64,000 nt of DNA from Rhytidiadelphus loreus (Eukaryota; Streptophyta; Bryopsida; Hypnales; Hylocomiaceae): positions 9,362,001 to 9,426,000 of the forward strand of contig OX344764.1 in assembly GCA_947034895.1 (NCBI GenBank), in the 5' to 3' direction. Positions 39,501 through 51,260 of this stretch are shown here, in pieces. Below the pieces are notes generated by a model. The model was not told where the DNA came from and did no database searches. It saw only the letters and a program-made list of their open reading frames with translations. The position numbers and the translations under genes are program-made. Numbering within the stretch: the first letter of the stretch is position 1; every line of letters starts with the position of its first letter.

Positions 39501-42500
39501 CTCCAGTATTGGAGAGAGGAGAGTGGATGGCCTCTTTCGATTTTGTCGGCCATAATGCGCCAGTTGTAGCCGTCCGGTTCAATCATTCGATGTTTCGAAA
39601 GGTAAAATCCAGTATGGTTGTCTCTTCAATTACGGGATTGGCCTCTTTGGAATTGAGTTGAAATCTACAAACTCATTTATTAATATCGTCTCTATTTTGA
39701 ATCAAAATATGGTTCACTACTGAAGAGATACTAGGAGAGCATTTTCAAAGATAATTCCTAACTAGTATGCTCCGAACAGCATTGGGAACCGTTATTCATT
39801 GTTGTTTCGATTTAGACTGCAGGTGTCTGAGATTAGATTACAGTTGTCCAGTTTTACTTCAGACCTATAATTGGATAAAGTAAAAAGATAACTCGGCATG
39901 CTTTGGAGATAAGTAGAGCTTAAGACAAGATGAGACGAGAATTGAGATGAAACTTGTATTTAGTCCTCTGCCTTCCAAGTTATTATCGCGCATTTATTTT
40001 TTCATGGCCTTAACTATTTCTTCGATGTTTGAGAGTTCGATTAGAAGAATGTTACAATTTGGTTAACTTTCGAAAATCGTGAAATCAGATCAAAAAAGCA
40101 TCTCCGGATGAAGGAGCTGGAAACGGAGTGGTATCAGGAGCGGGAGCTAACGGCTCTTCTTCAAAAACCAAAGACGCTGTGCCGTATAATGTCATAGCTA
40201 TCGGGAGCCAAGACTGCTGCATATCTGTGTGGACAACGGGGAGCCCCCGTCCAGTTTTTATTGGGAAGCATTTCTTCCAGCAAAGTGTCGTTGACCTTTC
40301 CTGGTACGTCTTCCATGTCGTTGCAGCGTACCACACTTCTTGAGTGCAATTTAAAAAAAAAATATATAACTCTCTGTTTCTGATGCTAACAAGAAATTTC
40401 GATCATGACAACATTGTTTTTTGTCGAACAGGAGCCCAGACGGGTACACGCTGTTTTGCTGCTCTCTTGATGGATCTGTGGCGTCATTCCAATTTGAGGT
40501 CAAAGAATTGGGTGAAAAAATCTCAGATGCAGAGATGGAAGAGTTTAAGAAGAGCCGTTACGGTGATCTACGCGTGCGGCAGGTTCTTGTTTATCCATCT
40601 GAATAAGCGTGTATTTATATGGAACACAAGGTTGGGGAGTGAGTCTGTCAAAATTTTCGATCTTTATCTTTATCTGTACTCCGATCTGATACGCCATGGT
40701 CTATTTCAGGCAACGGTAGCTGAAAGTCCAGCCCAATTGATGCTGGAGGCAGCCGCAGCGAAGCAGTGGGGAACCGGAAATGCTCCAACTGGAAACAGTG
40801 CGGAAACAGCTAAAGCAGTGCCCAAGATTCCCAGTGCAAAAAGCACTGAAACAGCAAAAGCAGTGCTCAAAGTAATAAGTACTCCAAGTGTCAATAATTT
40901 GGAATCAGAAGCTAAAGCAGTGCCCAAAGTTGTAAGTGCACCTAGTAGCATGGAAATACCGAAAGCACTGCCACCCAAAGTTGCAAATGGTGCAGTTGTT
41001 GCTCCTGTTGATGTGCCTTCAAAACTGCCTATAAAGGCGCCTCCAAAGCCTCCAGCTGCTCTGAATGGTAGTCTTGTCACAAGTGTTGCTCCTGTTCGTG
41101 TAACTCCGAGTCCGGTCCAGCAAACAGAGTACAGACGAGCTGATGGCCGGCGGCGTATTATCCCTGAACCTCTGGGGCCCCCTAGGGGGGAGGATGTCTT
41201 TGGCAACGGCGCTGTACCTTCTAAGTATGATGCTCCTAACATGGCAGATATCAGAAACCAAGGGGATGTAGGAATATCAAATTTTGTAGAAACTGCTCCG
41301 AAAAGGAAACTGCCAGAAGAGTACATGAGACCTGATGCACCGCCTGCAAAACGAAGCAATGGAGCTGCTCTGGAGGATGCTCATGCTGCAGCTCGCTCCA
41401 CTCTAGCTGCTGGTGTTGTTGCTATTGGTGTGGGGAATGAAGGGCCTCCCAATATTGCAGGGGTTGGTTCGCAGGTGGATATGGTGATGCCAGCGGAGAG
41501 GATGACGACTCCCGAGGGGGTGTTGTCAATAAGGATCCGAGGACCTGATGGTGGGGAAGATTCTAGAGGGCGCGCTCCCATCTGCTTGGAAGCCCGGCCT
41601 GCAGAGTGTAGTACGAACTTAGGATCAGCTTTGGGTTCGGCAGCACCCACTTCAATACGTGAAAGCTCTGCCAAGGTCAAGATCATCTGCTCTCAAGGTG
41701 GAGAGGTTCGGTGGTGTGATTACTTGGTCTCAATGCCTACTGCCCTGGCCGGCAATTGCAATTTTTGGGCTGTAGCTTGTGGAGACGGAAGTCTACAGGT
41801 ACGTTGACTATTCAGTCCTTCCTTTGATGTGCCCAGGCTGAAAATAGAGTTTCCACTGTGGAAGTTTATAGTCAATTATAGGAAGTGTCAAAACACGTTG
41901 CTATTCTTCATAAACGTGGGGTAGGGTTTCTTCTTTCTATTTGGTACATTTTGGTACCTTGAAACTTCATAAGTCATTCATGGGAACTCCTAAAGATATG
42001 GAGCGGTCACTTTGGGCCGTTTAGGGGTTAATTCTCAAGTTCGCAAGCTCAAAATTGAAATTTCACTTTGGTATCTAATAGTGGATTCTGTTATCTATCA
42101 AAACATACGTCTATTGTTGAAAAATGTAGGGTATAATTTCTTTTTTCATTTGATACGTTCTGTTATTGAGGTGGCCACTCGGGATCTTTATTTTCTACTT
42201 TTTGATATGTTGGGCGTCTAATTGGTAACTCATAGTTGGGATCTATGAAATTTCCCCCAGGAGGTTACTGGGGTTTATGCTGAATTCTCCATTGAATTAC
42301 TGTCAACTGTGTTTAGAAATCTGAAGCAGATGCCGCCATGTGTCCAGATTTATACAATGGCTGGACGCAGAGCACAGCCAAGCATGATGTTGGGATCGGC
42401 CGCAGTATTTATGGACTGCGACGAGAACTGGAAATTAATGGTCGTGACACGGAATGGATCACTTCATTTATGGGACTTGCGAGAGTCCAAACGCCTACTT

Positions 42501-44641
42501 CATGAATCACTGGGACCTCTTCTGAACTCCACGTCTGCCAATTCAATGCTGTCCAGTAGTGGTGAGACGCTGCTGCTTTTCTTTCTGGTTGGGTTTAATT
42601 GCAGTCCGGGACTACTCCTGTTGCAGCCACTAATTCTCCTTGGATGTTTGAAAATGTTCGGTCCTGAAATGCTACGGAAATCTCTTCAAGCTTGTAGAAT
42701 ATGAATATTTTGCAAGTGTGTCTGTTTGTTTGATTTCCTAACCTCTTGCTTGGACTGTACAGGGACAATGAAACTTGCTTCGGCTAGACTCTCGATGGCA
42801 GGAGCTCCGCTTGTAGTGCTGGCCAATCGACATGCTTTTCTTTTCAATTTGGGAATGTGCTCTTGGTTACGAGTTGCTGACGACACATTTCCAGCGTCTA
42901 ATTTTGTCTCCACATGGCCGGATAGTGCTGCTTCTGCAGAGAACGGGGAACTTGCACTCCTTCAGGCAGGTGTTGCAAGAGCGGCTGGTCCTTCGTTCCT
43001 TTGGAACAGGTTAGTCTGTCTATCCTCCAGGGATATCACCTTGTATTGAAGCATGACCTCTACTTTTTCTTGTTAGTCTGTATCTTGAAGAGATTCGCTT
43101 GACGTCTATCTTATTCTCGCCTTCAGCAACCAACTAGCAATAGTAGCCAACTGAATCAGTTACTAAATGCCCGCATTGCCCAAGTTTTGTTGGTTGGCAA
43201 ATTGATGCCGACTCCCACTAACTAAGTTGCAACGAATTTACTTTCATTAAAACCGTGGCTTTGGAATTACCTGACCACGAATTTATTATGGGTTTAAAAA
43301 GATGAAATGACGAAGATGTCTTCTGCATAAGTTGACATTCTTGCACTTGAAAGCAAGTAAACTAGCGGTGCCTCTACCAATGGATTACCAGTGCTAAATT
43401 TACGCAAACTACATTGCAACAGCTAGCGAAACTCCTGATTAATTGGCGTCACTTGGCGAGGACTTATCCGATTTCTTTTTTACATGGAGAATGATACCAT
43501 TGGCGATTACTCGGTGTTTCTTTGTCAAGCAACATAATTGTCAGTTTCTTGACTTGTAAAGCTGCTGCTGTGTTTTTATCAGAATGTCCCTTGCTGAGGA
43601 GAAGTGGCAAACACGAGTTCATCTAGAAGTGCAAATGAGTTCCGCCCTGGCACTGAAGTCTGGTACCGAGTATCGCAGGTGCCTGACAGCATACGCGCGC
43701 TGCTTATCAAAGTGAGTAATGCGTCTTCCAAATCTGAAGTTAGATTTGAAATAGGTGCGTGGAGTAATCATGAAGATTTTTTGGCATTGCAGAGGACTAG
43801 GGTTGTGGAGTATACTGATGTGGTCGCATATATATTTTAGGGAAACTGACGAAGCTCGACTAAGAGAGCTTTGTGAAGAGCTTCTAGGACCCGTGCATGT
43901 GGGTCCGTCTTCTCAGTCCAACACCGGAGAGAAGCTGCATTCGTGGGAATCTGACATCCTTGTAAGTACTTTCTTTTGGCACTTCAGTCTACAGTGTATG
44001 CCTACCAATCATTCAGGGGATGGGACTCAGGTATGCTGAAGATTGTGAATTAGCAGTGTTTTGATGCTTTAGGCCCTGCCCGCACCAACTAAGTAGTGGA
44101 CTGAAATAACTGGAATTCGTTACTGGGTATCTCCATTGTCAGAGTTGCGTTTGTTAGCAAGTGTTTATTCCTAGTAGCTGGCGGTGAATTCACATTGATT
44201 TCTATTTAGTATATAGCTCCCCGATTTTGGCCAAGTAAAGTAATTGTGCCCATAGCAATGGTTTAGGCTCTCTAAATAGTGTTCCAACTTTAGTGCTATT
44301 CCTGCCCGCACCAACCAAGCAGCAACGATATCTACCAAAGTAGTGTCTCGTACACCAAGTACTTTGAGCACTAAGGCTCTGACTAGTTAATTGGCGCTAC
44401 TTAGTTAGATTGTTGTTTTTCTCCCGATTGAATCCGTCCTATATTGTGATGTGCTGATTATATTGTGACTGTTGTGTCTGCACAGGGCATGAGGAAGCGA
44501 GAGTTGCTCAAGGACGTGGTGTTGCCTGCAATGGCATCTAACCGAGCGATCCAGCGTCTGCTGAATGAATTTGTGGATCTGGTCACCGAGTGTGAAGCTG
44601 CTCAGAAGGCCTCCGAAGAACCGAGAGGCCCAATTTTGTGA
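36510..44641 (+). CDS. HIRA: Histone chaperone HIRA (12 exons, 1047 aa)
   Basis: Exons: 36510-36617, 37661-37930, 38644-38895, 39410-39601, 40089-40303, 40432-40582, 40710-41798, 42348-42561, 42763-43009, 43583-43711, 43841-43961, 44486-44641. All are GT/AG and the frame is open throughout. HIRA scaffolds the nuclear complex (with UBN and CABIN-type partners) that deposits H3.3 outside replication, handing over histones from ASF1. Residues 1-396 hold the N-terminal WD40 propeller (for example VRIWN, VVLVHEK, VRIW, VIIWR, ISVW at repeat ends). Residues 397-535 are a Lys/Ala/Pro/Ser-rich linker with repeated AKAVPK-like units. A basic B-domain-like motif ([17 protein letters not shown], about 536-552) is the expected ASF1-binding segment. 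Residues 730-1040 are the conserved HIRA C-terminal domain ([48 protein letters not shown]). Length is near that of other plant HIRA proteins. Intron 1 contains decoy copies of the exon 2 border. Confidence 0.97.
37287..37686 (+). repeat. Repeated copies of the HIRA exon 2 splice-acceptor region in intron 1
   Basis: The true junction is TTTAG|GTGCGAATATGGAACATGAT at 37660/37661. Very similar segments begin at 37287 (GTGCGATTATGGAACATGAT), 37523 (GTGCGAATACGGAACAAGAT), 37566 (GTGCGAATTCGGAGCATGAT) and 37611 (GTTGCGCATTCGGAACATGA). The first three keep an upstream TAG acceptor. The last four units are spaced 43, 45 and 50 bp, a tandem array that includes the exon start. Confidence 0.9.
40798..40984 (+). 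repeat. Repeated coding segments in the HIRA linker
   Basis: Within exon 7 the codons for GCTAAAGCAGTGCCCAAG-like units recur ([38 protein letters not shown]). This gives a Lys/Ala/Pro-rich low-complexity linker between the WD40 propeller and the B-domain. It probably grew by slippage and is expected to vary between relatives. Confidence 0.8.
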
Positions 44642-45945
44642 TTGATTTAGACTGGATTCGATTCACACCGGTGACCCTCGTTGTCACGTTTTTTTTGTCA
44701 TTTAGCATTGGAAATTTTGGAAACTGCTGTATAAAATGCATGATGTAACATGGTAGGGAGGTTATGGTAGTTAGTAGAGAACTCCGTAGGATGGCATGAG
44801 CTTGTTCGTTGGCTTGCGCAAGTGTTTTGACTCTTTGTTGACAAGGAAAAAAATTACTCTTACGTCCTCACTGACTCCGTTTCATCTGTATGTGCGACAA
44901 CGTTATCTCTTTTTGTGGTATCTGTATTTGGTCACAATGTGGTGGTTCTGGTGACTAGCACTGGACATGAATCCTTTAGGTTTGAAATGATGAGATACTG
45001 ATTACTGAATGAAGTCTTTTCTCTAAGATTGGGCTATAGTACAGTATAAGGTGGGCATAAGAGTAACTACAAAAATCACCAATTAAATTCAAGTAAAGAG
45101 TTGGAAAAACTGTCACACATTTCATGTTTTCAAGCTTTAACTATTAATTTAAAATAACAATAATTTGTTTACTTATGCACAATATGCAATATTGAACTAT
45201 GATATCTTGAAAATGTGAAATAGGTGAAAAAAAAGAAGAAGTAGAAATTCAAAGAGATTTCTTTGAATATTGAATTAGCCTAAGGTGTTATGTCTCTTAG
45301 CATGACTGACTAGTAATGACCACATGAGTACCAAGTTGAAATGTTTGAAATTTCAAAATCTTAAAGCATTTTTCATAGTTCTATTGGTATGACCTGTGAT
45401 AGTTGATCCCTTCTAAAATCTACTTTTATATCTATTTACCATGATCCCTTCTTAAATCTCTTTTATATCCTAAATCTTCATTCGTATCCATTTGCACTAT
45501 GTGTAATATCAATTTTTGTAGTATGTTATTAATAAATAAAAATTTGGCATATTAAAATAGTGTACCTAATGAAATTTTAAGAGTGACTTTTCTTTAAAAC
45601 ACTAATTTGCTTTTGTCTATTCATGTAGAATTTAAACCTTAGATCATAATAGATTTAGTCATAAATTATATCCATGTCATCTTTGACCTTTAAAGAATGA
45701 GAAATTTGATCTAGAACAAAATATATGCAAGTTCCAAAATGCATGACTTAATTCTTGCCAAACAAAATCCAATCTCTTCAAGATGGAACTATATTACCCT
45801 ATATCTATCCACTTTAGTGATAGGACTTGAGCATCTAGAGTAACACACAAGAAAGTACTATAGTAATTTTTGAAGAATATCAAAAATATTCCAAGAGTTT
45901 GTACTTAGCCCACATTTAATTTCACAAGTAGCAAAAACTCGTACC
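44642..45945. other. HIRA 3' UTR then AT-rich intergenic DNA
   Basis: Gene-like composition persists to about 45050 after the HIRA stop. An AATGCATGATGTAACATGG stretch near 44734-44752 and several T-rich stretches could belong to the 3' end, but no cleavage site can be fixed. From 45050 onward only AT-rich DNA without features is seen. Confidence 0.45.
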
Positions 45946-46153
45946 ATCAAATTCAAGAATACTACAATCATTAGCTAAACTATAAACTTGGTTTGTTTTT
46001 GTTCCCAATAGCAACTCTAGTATCTACATAGTTTGGAATATTGTGAACAATCAAATTCAAGAATATTACAATCATTAGCTAAACTATAAACTTGGTTTGT
46101 TTTTGTTTCCAATGGCAACTATAGTATCTACATAGTTTGGAATATTGTGAACA
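45946..46153. repeat. Recent 104-bp tandem duplication
   Basis: Two head-to-tail copies start at 45946 and 46050, both beginning ATCAAATTCAAGAATA and ending TTTGGAATATTGTGAACA. They differ at only a few positions (such as CCCAATAGC versus TCCAATGGC). This is far closer than other repeats here, so the duplication is young. Confidence 0.9.
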
Positions 46154-47726
46154 ATGCAGTAGAATAGTATTTGTATAAACTTTAGCCAACATGTGATAGC
46201 ACTCAATTTATTAGCAACATAATATCACAACTTGAGTTTTTTAACATTGTTTTTCTTTCTCAACTTATCTAGCTGGTGGAACATGCACCATGTCCAGGCA
46301 CTTACAATTGTAGCTAGCCTAGTTGACAAATCTTCAACTTGGTTGACTGTATCTTCATTTTAGGTAGTTGCAACAGGAGTTGAACAATATAGGTATGGAT
46401 AGTTAAATTGCCATAAGAGCTCCAAATCATAAGAGAATGGCAACAATTAACAAATGGTAGTTAATTAAGCGTGTAAGTTCAATGGTCTCATGGTACACCA
46501 AATTTTTCAAAACCTTCTTTTTCCTCTATGGATAGGAAGGTGACAATCACTATATTATTTATTTAAAAAAATCTATTTGAAAAATTATATCAATGCAATG
46601 AACCTTTGTATTTGTCAAATCTCATTGCATTTATTTTTTTCTTTTACATGTGAACATGTAGAAGTAGAATATTTATAAGAGTAATTCTACCAACTTAAAT
46701 TTAATGACAAATTCTAGGAAAAAATAAAAGTATTGGTATGTGTGATGTTGTTGTGGCCAAAGTGTTCTATAGCTCGTCAATCTTAACCAATTTTCTAATT
46801 TTTGATGCGACAAAAGCTTCAAAAATCAATATATCTTGCCTTGTTAGTCAATATGTTGTGAAACTTGTTTTACACACATACACTCTACAAGGACTTTCCA
46901 ATATGGGGACAACTCCAAGCATGCCTTCAATGGCCTGACGGTTTCTATAGTTCCATTTGAAGATATCTATAGTTCAATAGTTTTTCTCTGAGAGCATTTC
47001 TATTGTTAAAGGATTTTTAGTTTTTCATTACAAGATATCCATAGTTCAATAGTTTTTCTTTGAGAGAGCATTTCTATTGTTGGAGGATTTTTAGTTTTCC
47101 AATACAAAATATCCATTTTAGAAGATATAAAAATCTATTACAATGGAAATGCTTTCATTGTGAATTAGTAGTTCAAGGCAACACATCTAAAGCAATACAA
47201 AAGTTGATTGATTGAAACCCTATTGTCTACTATTGTAGTGCAAATGAGAAGCATTGCAAATTAAGCTACTGTAGTACAAGCCTCAATATGAGTGCCCAAC
47301 AAATCACTAGATGACTATAAAAATAATAATATATGATAAGTAATGAAGCACTATAGTCTAGGTTTTTGCCTACTTGCAAAAACACCCAAGACTATAGTAT
47401 AGGGGTTCTTAGTCTAGGGAATGGTCAAATAGTCTAATGCTTTTTGTAGCTAAAGTCACATGTACTTAGAATATAAGTAAATATATAGTATTTTAAATTC
47501 AAAAACAAATCATAAATGGGTTTTCAATCTTATTCCCAAAGGTGTAATTTCGTGGACAATCCTTTACCATTGTATGTAGACTCCATGATTGTAGTCCCAG
47601 TCCTATATAGTGTTCTAAAAAGGAGGGCAATGAGTCTAGACAATGATTCAAGTTGGTCAAATCGTGAATGCAATGTATGATCTAGGACTTTTAATCACAT
47701 CAAGATAATACTTTGAAAATAATAAT
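46154..47726. repeat. AT-rich intergenic DNA with an 80-bp duplication
   Basis: Near 46958-47105 the blocks GATATCNATAGTTCAATAGT, GAGAGCATTTCTATTGTT and GGATTTTTAGTTTT occur twice at about 80 bp spacing. No gene or RNA was recognised in the rest of the interval. Confidence 0.55.
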
Positions 47727-48445
47727 CACTACAACAAAAGCAGTGTTTTATGACTGCAAAAAACGACTACAGTGAATCGTAAAATAAAAAAATATGACTT
47801 GCGCAGAAATCACTATAGATGACTCGGAATATGATTGACTGCAGTCGTTTAGAAGCAGTTGCTTCAGACATCAGTCATATTGGTAGTTATATAAGTTCAC
47901 GGGTATAAATACCCATAATTAGCCATAGTATGCCAACAAGGCGTATATTTTGACTTTCTTTGACTTTTTCTTGAGTTGCCCAGGTAAATGAAAAAATCCT
48001 ACATGGAATATAACTGTGTTTAGTCATATTTTTTGATGATGTGGAATATGAATGTGGTTAGTCATATTTTGTGGAATATGACTGTGTTGAGTTATATTTT
48101 TTGATGACGTGGAATATGACTGCAGTTAGTCATATTTTTTATTACTATGAAATATGACTGCATTGAGTCATATTTTTTGATGACATAGAATATGACTGCG
48201 GTGAGTCATATTTTTTGATGATGTGGAATATAATTGCGGTGAGTCATATTTTTTGATGATGTGGAATATGATTGCGGTGAGTCATATTTTGCAGTCATGT
48301 GGAATATGACTGTGGTGAGTCATATTTTTTGATGATTTGTAAAAGGACTCTTCTCAGTCATATTTTTCAGTTATATTGAGAGCACTTAGTCATTTTTTGG
48401 AAATTATTATAATCATTTTGTGACTCCAAGTAGTCATTTTTTTAT
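47727..48445. mobile_element. CACTA (En/Spm-like) transposon terminus with subterminal repeats
   Basis: The end CACTACAACAAAAGCAGTG at 47727 is a typical CACTA terminal inverted repeat. It is followed, from about 48000 to 48370, by 7-8 tandem units of about 38 bp (GTGGAATATGACTGCGGTGA, GTCATATTTTTTGATGAT). Dense direct and inverted subterminal repeats are a hallmark of CACTA elements, where they bind the element's regulatory protein. No matching opposite terminus (TTTTGTTGTAGTG) was found downstream, so the element is truncated, rearranged or disrupted by later insertions. Confidence 0.75.
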
Positions 48446-48889
48446 TGATATGTATTTTGAACTATGAATTGAACAAATCATACAACGGTTGTAGGATACC
48501 TAAGCATTATTGCAATCATACATTAAAATGATTTAACAATTGAATAAAAGATTTCATGTAGTTAAAAACAAATACATATGATTTTAAAGATATACAAGAA
48601 ACAATTATATTGGAGAGAAAATATATAAGAAGGAATGTGATTCTTTTCAATGACATTTATAATTTATTAGTCACAAATACAAAATATGTATACTACAATG
48701 AATTATTTACACAAGTCAATAGAGACTATATTTCTTACAATAATATGAAGTGAGTTGTAAGTAGCCTCCAACAACTTTGTTCCAATTTTGTTGCCTGCAT
48801 ATACAATTAAAGAAATAGGAGGTTAATTTTTAATGAACATACAATAAAGCTCAATCTTCAAAAGTTTACAACAATAGAAAATATGTAAT

Positions 48890-49480
48890 ACAAATTTAGG
48901 GTAAGAAGAAAAACAATGGTGATGTAAGGAACAAGAAGAAAAAAGGCAACAAGTGCTAAAAGATAACAACTAATACAAGTTAAGATGCACAAGAAACAAT
49001 AAGGACCAACTACTAAGAAGTAACAAGAAACAACAAAAAAGAGTTAAGATGCAACAAAAAGAAACAAGAAACAAAAAGAGAGAACAAAAAATAAGAAATA
49101 AGAAATAAGAAGAAAAAAGAATTAAGATGCAAGAAGAAAAAAACAAGAAGCAAGAGTGAAGATGCAACAAAAGACAACAACTAAGAAGTAAGAGTGAACT
49201 CAAGATGCAACAAAACACAACATTTAAGAAACAAGAGTGAACTCAAGATGCAACAAAACACAACACTTAAGAAACAAGAGTGAACTCAAGATGCAACAAA
49301 ACACAACACTTAAGAAACAAGAGTGAACTCAAGATGCAACAAAACACAACAACTAAAAAATAAGAGTGAACTCAAGATGCAACGAAACACAACAACTAAG
49401 AAACAAGAGTAAACTCAAATAGACAAGAGACAAAAGACAAGAGACAACAAAAGGTAAGGAAGAAGAATAAAAAATAGTGG
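48890..49480. repeat. T-poor A/G/C-rich tract ending in a 43-bp tandem array
   Basis: From about 48890 the plus strand is rich in AAGAAACAAG and AACAAAAG words with few T residues. From 49192 to about 49420 it becomes a regular array. GAGTGAACTCAAGATGCAAC units start at 49192, 49235, 49278, 49321, 49364 and 49407, exactly 43 bp apart. The middle copies are nearly identical. The Leu/Ser/Cys-rich minus-strand frame over it is low-complexity. Confidence 0.9.
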
Positions 49481-49494
49481 CTAGGGTTTCAAAA

Positions 49495-49690
49495 CCCTAA
49501 AAACAGGGTTGTCATACCGGACGGGTCGGAGTGATCGGACTGGATGGACGGACGGTCCGGACGCTCTGGACACCTTTCATTTTTGAAATTTTCCAACACT
49601 GAAATCAAGGCGCGGACGTTTTCATCACGGCGAAGACGTCTTGGTCAGGGCGGGGACGTCTTGAACAGGGTGGGGACGCATCAGTTTAAT
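49495..49690. repeat. GC-rich GGACGTC module (site 1)
   Basis: A GC-rich island begins CAGGGTTGTCATACCGGAC and contains GGACGGACGGTCCGGACG. It is followed by about four 20-bp units of the type AGGGCGGGGACGTCTTGAAC between 49606 and 49690. Related modules occur at 57690-57790 and, on the opposite strand, at 58915-59045. It may be a transposon terminal region. Confidence 0.6.
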
Positions 49691-49744
49691 CCGAATTTTT
49701 GTAGAATTTTTGTACTTCATTTACGAATTCTTTCTTTCATAGGG

Positions 49745-50660
49745 TGAAAAACATTCTCTGCTGCCATCTTTGATGCCCTACCTAAGGTTGAAAAATTGTT
49801 ATTTTAACATGAATTTTTTTTCATAAAATGACCTCTTTGCTATTAATATATTTTACCAAATTAGAAGGCCAAAAGATTTACACATAAAAAGATATTCACA
49901 ATCTACCAACATGTATACTTGTGTGGTTCAGAGAAACAATTTCAATGCTACCAACTCCCGGAAATTGAGAAATTAGAATTTGGCCATGAAATTTGTGGCA
50001 TGAGATCATGACTCTGTTGATAACATTTGTGTCAAATTTCAAGTTCAAAGGATTTGTCCATAAAAAGATATTAAAAATCTACCAACGGACAAATGTATTT
50101 GAGACTTGAGAGAAACAACTTCAGTGGTGCCCACTTTGACACCTTCTGAGGGACACAATTTTCTTTTTGATATCATGAAATTTTTGTCATGAGATCACCT
50201 CTATGTTGATAATATGCGTGCAGAACTTCAAGTTCTAAAGATTTTTCTAGAAAAAGATATTTGAAATCTACCAACATGTGTAGGTGTGAAATAATTTCTA
50301 GGAACTATCTCTGTTGGTAGATTTCCAGTATCTTTTTATAGGCAAATCCTTTGAACTTCAAATTTGACCCACATGTTATCAACATAGATATGATCTCATG
50401 CCAAAAAATTCATGGCCTAATTTTGATTTCTCAATTTCTGGGAGTTGGTACTTGGTAGCATTGAAATTGTTTCTCTGAACCACACAAGTACACATGTTGG
50501 TACATTGTGAATATCTTTTTATGTGTAAATCTTCTGGCCTTGAAATTTAGCACACATGTTATTAGCAAAGAGATAATTTTGTGAAAAGAATTTCATGTTT
50601 AAATAACAATTTTTCAGCCCTTCGGAAGGCATCAAAGATGATAGTAGTGAATGTTTTTTT
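49745..50660. repeat. Long inverted repeat (about 350-bp arms) built on tandem units
   Basis: The left arm (about 49745-50095) and the right arm (about 50303-50660) are reverse complements over most of their length. They share CATCTTTGATGCC, GAAAAATTGTTATTT, AAGATTTACACATAAAAAGA, TGTGTGGTTCAGAGAAACAA and GATATNNNNAATCTACCAAC. The arms and spacer are themselves made of 176-189 bp tandem units whose AAAAAGATATT borders fall at 49886, 50062 and 50251. A transcript through it would fold into a long hairpin. Confidence 0.85.
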
Positions 50661-50909
50661 CTACGTGAATGCAAGGATAGTAATAAATTAAGTACACCTT
50701 ACTTACAACATTCAAACTATACAATATAACTACACTCATGAATGTCATCTTCATGCATGGCAAATGTGATAATTCTACAAACACAATTGGAAACTTTTTT
50801 ATTTTAGATAACCAAAAACATTTTTATATTTCAAGCGTTGTTCAGTACAATAACAAGTTCACAACACAATGAATATAATGCTCTCAAGATACGCCTCCTC
50901 TTCTACTGG

Positions 50910-51260
50910 TTATCTAAGATTCTCCTTCTTCTTCTTGTAGATCTTCATTACTTCATGTTTCAATTGGTGCAACTGTCTTGAACTCATGATGAATGAAGGT
51001 CTACAGAACACAGATGCTGTCAGGTGCCCCTCAATTGTTGAAACGACTTGATCAGAGAACTTCTTGTGTACCTGGATCTGGTAATGCAGCATCTCGAATG
51101 ACCACATCATCATCTGCTGGTGCCTCATCACAATCAGGGTCGTCTTCATCATCACCAACTTCACTGGTTCCACGTTCATCTTCTCCATCGTCACCGTCTG
51201 TGGTCCACTGGTTTTCCACTTCCGAGGTCTCATTTCGAAGCTCTACAGCTGTTTGACCAT
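50910..51260 (-). pseudogene. Acidic protein-coding fragment, probably transposon-derived
   Basis: The minus strand encodes a very acidic stretch (GDDGEDERGTSEVGDDEDDP, DEAPADDDVVIRD) in one frame. A more ordinary stretch (VHKKFSDQVVSTIEGHLTAS) in another frame ends at about 50910. They would be one C-terminal region if joined by a small indel or by splicing. No domain is recognised, and acidic C-termini occur in several plant transposon proteins. Upstream coding is cut where an LTR-like sequence begins near 51261. Confidence 0.35.

Noticed and set aside
40706..41359. 217-codon minus-strand open frame
   Set aside because: Antisense to the large HIRA exon 7; its composition mirrors the Lys/Ala/Pro linker and no domain is seen.
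49192..49420. CRISPR-like regular array
   Set aside because: Units are contiguous 43-bp tandem repeats without unique spacers, in plant nuclear DNA.
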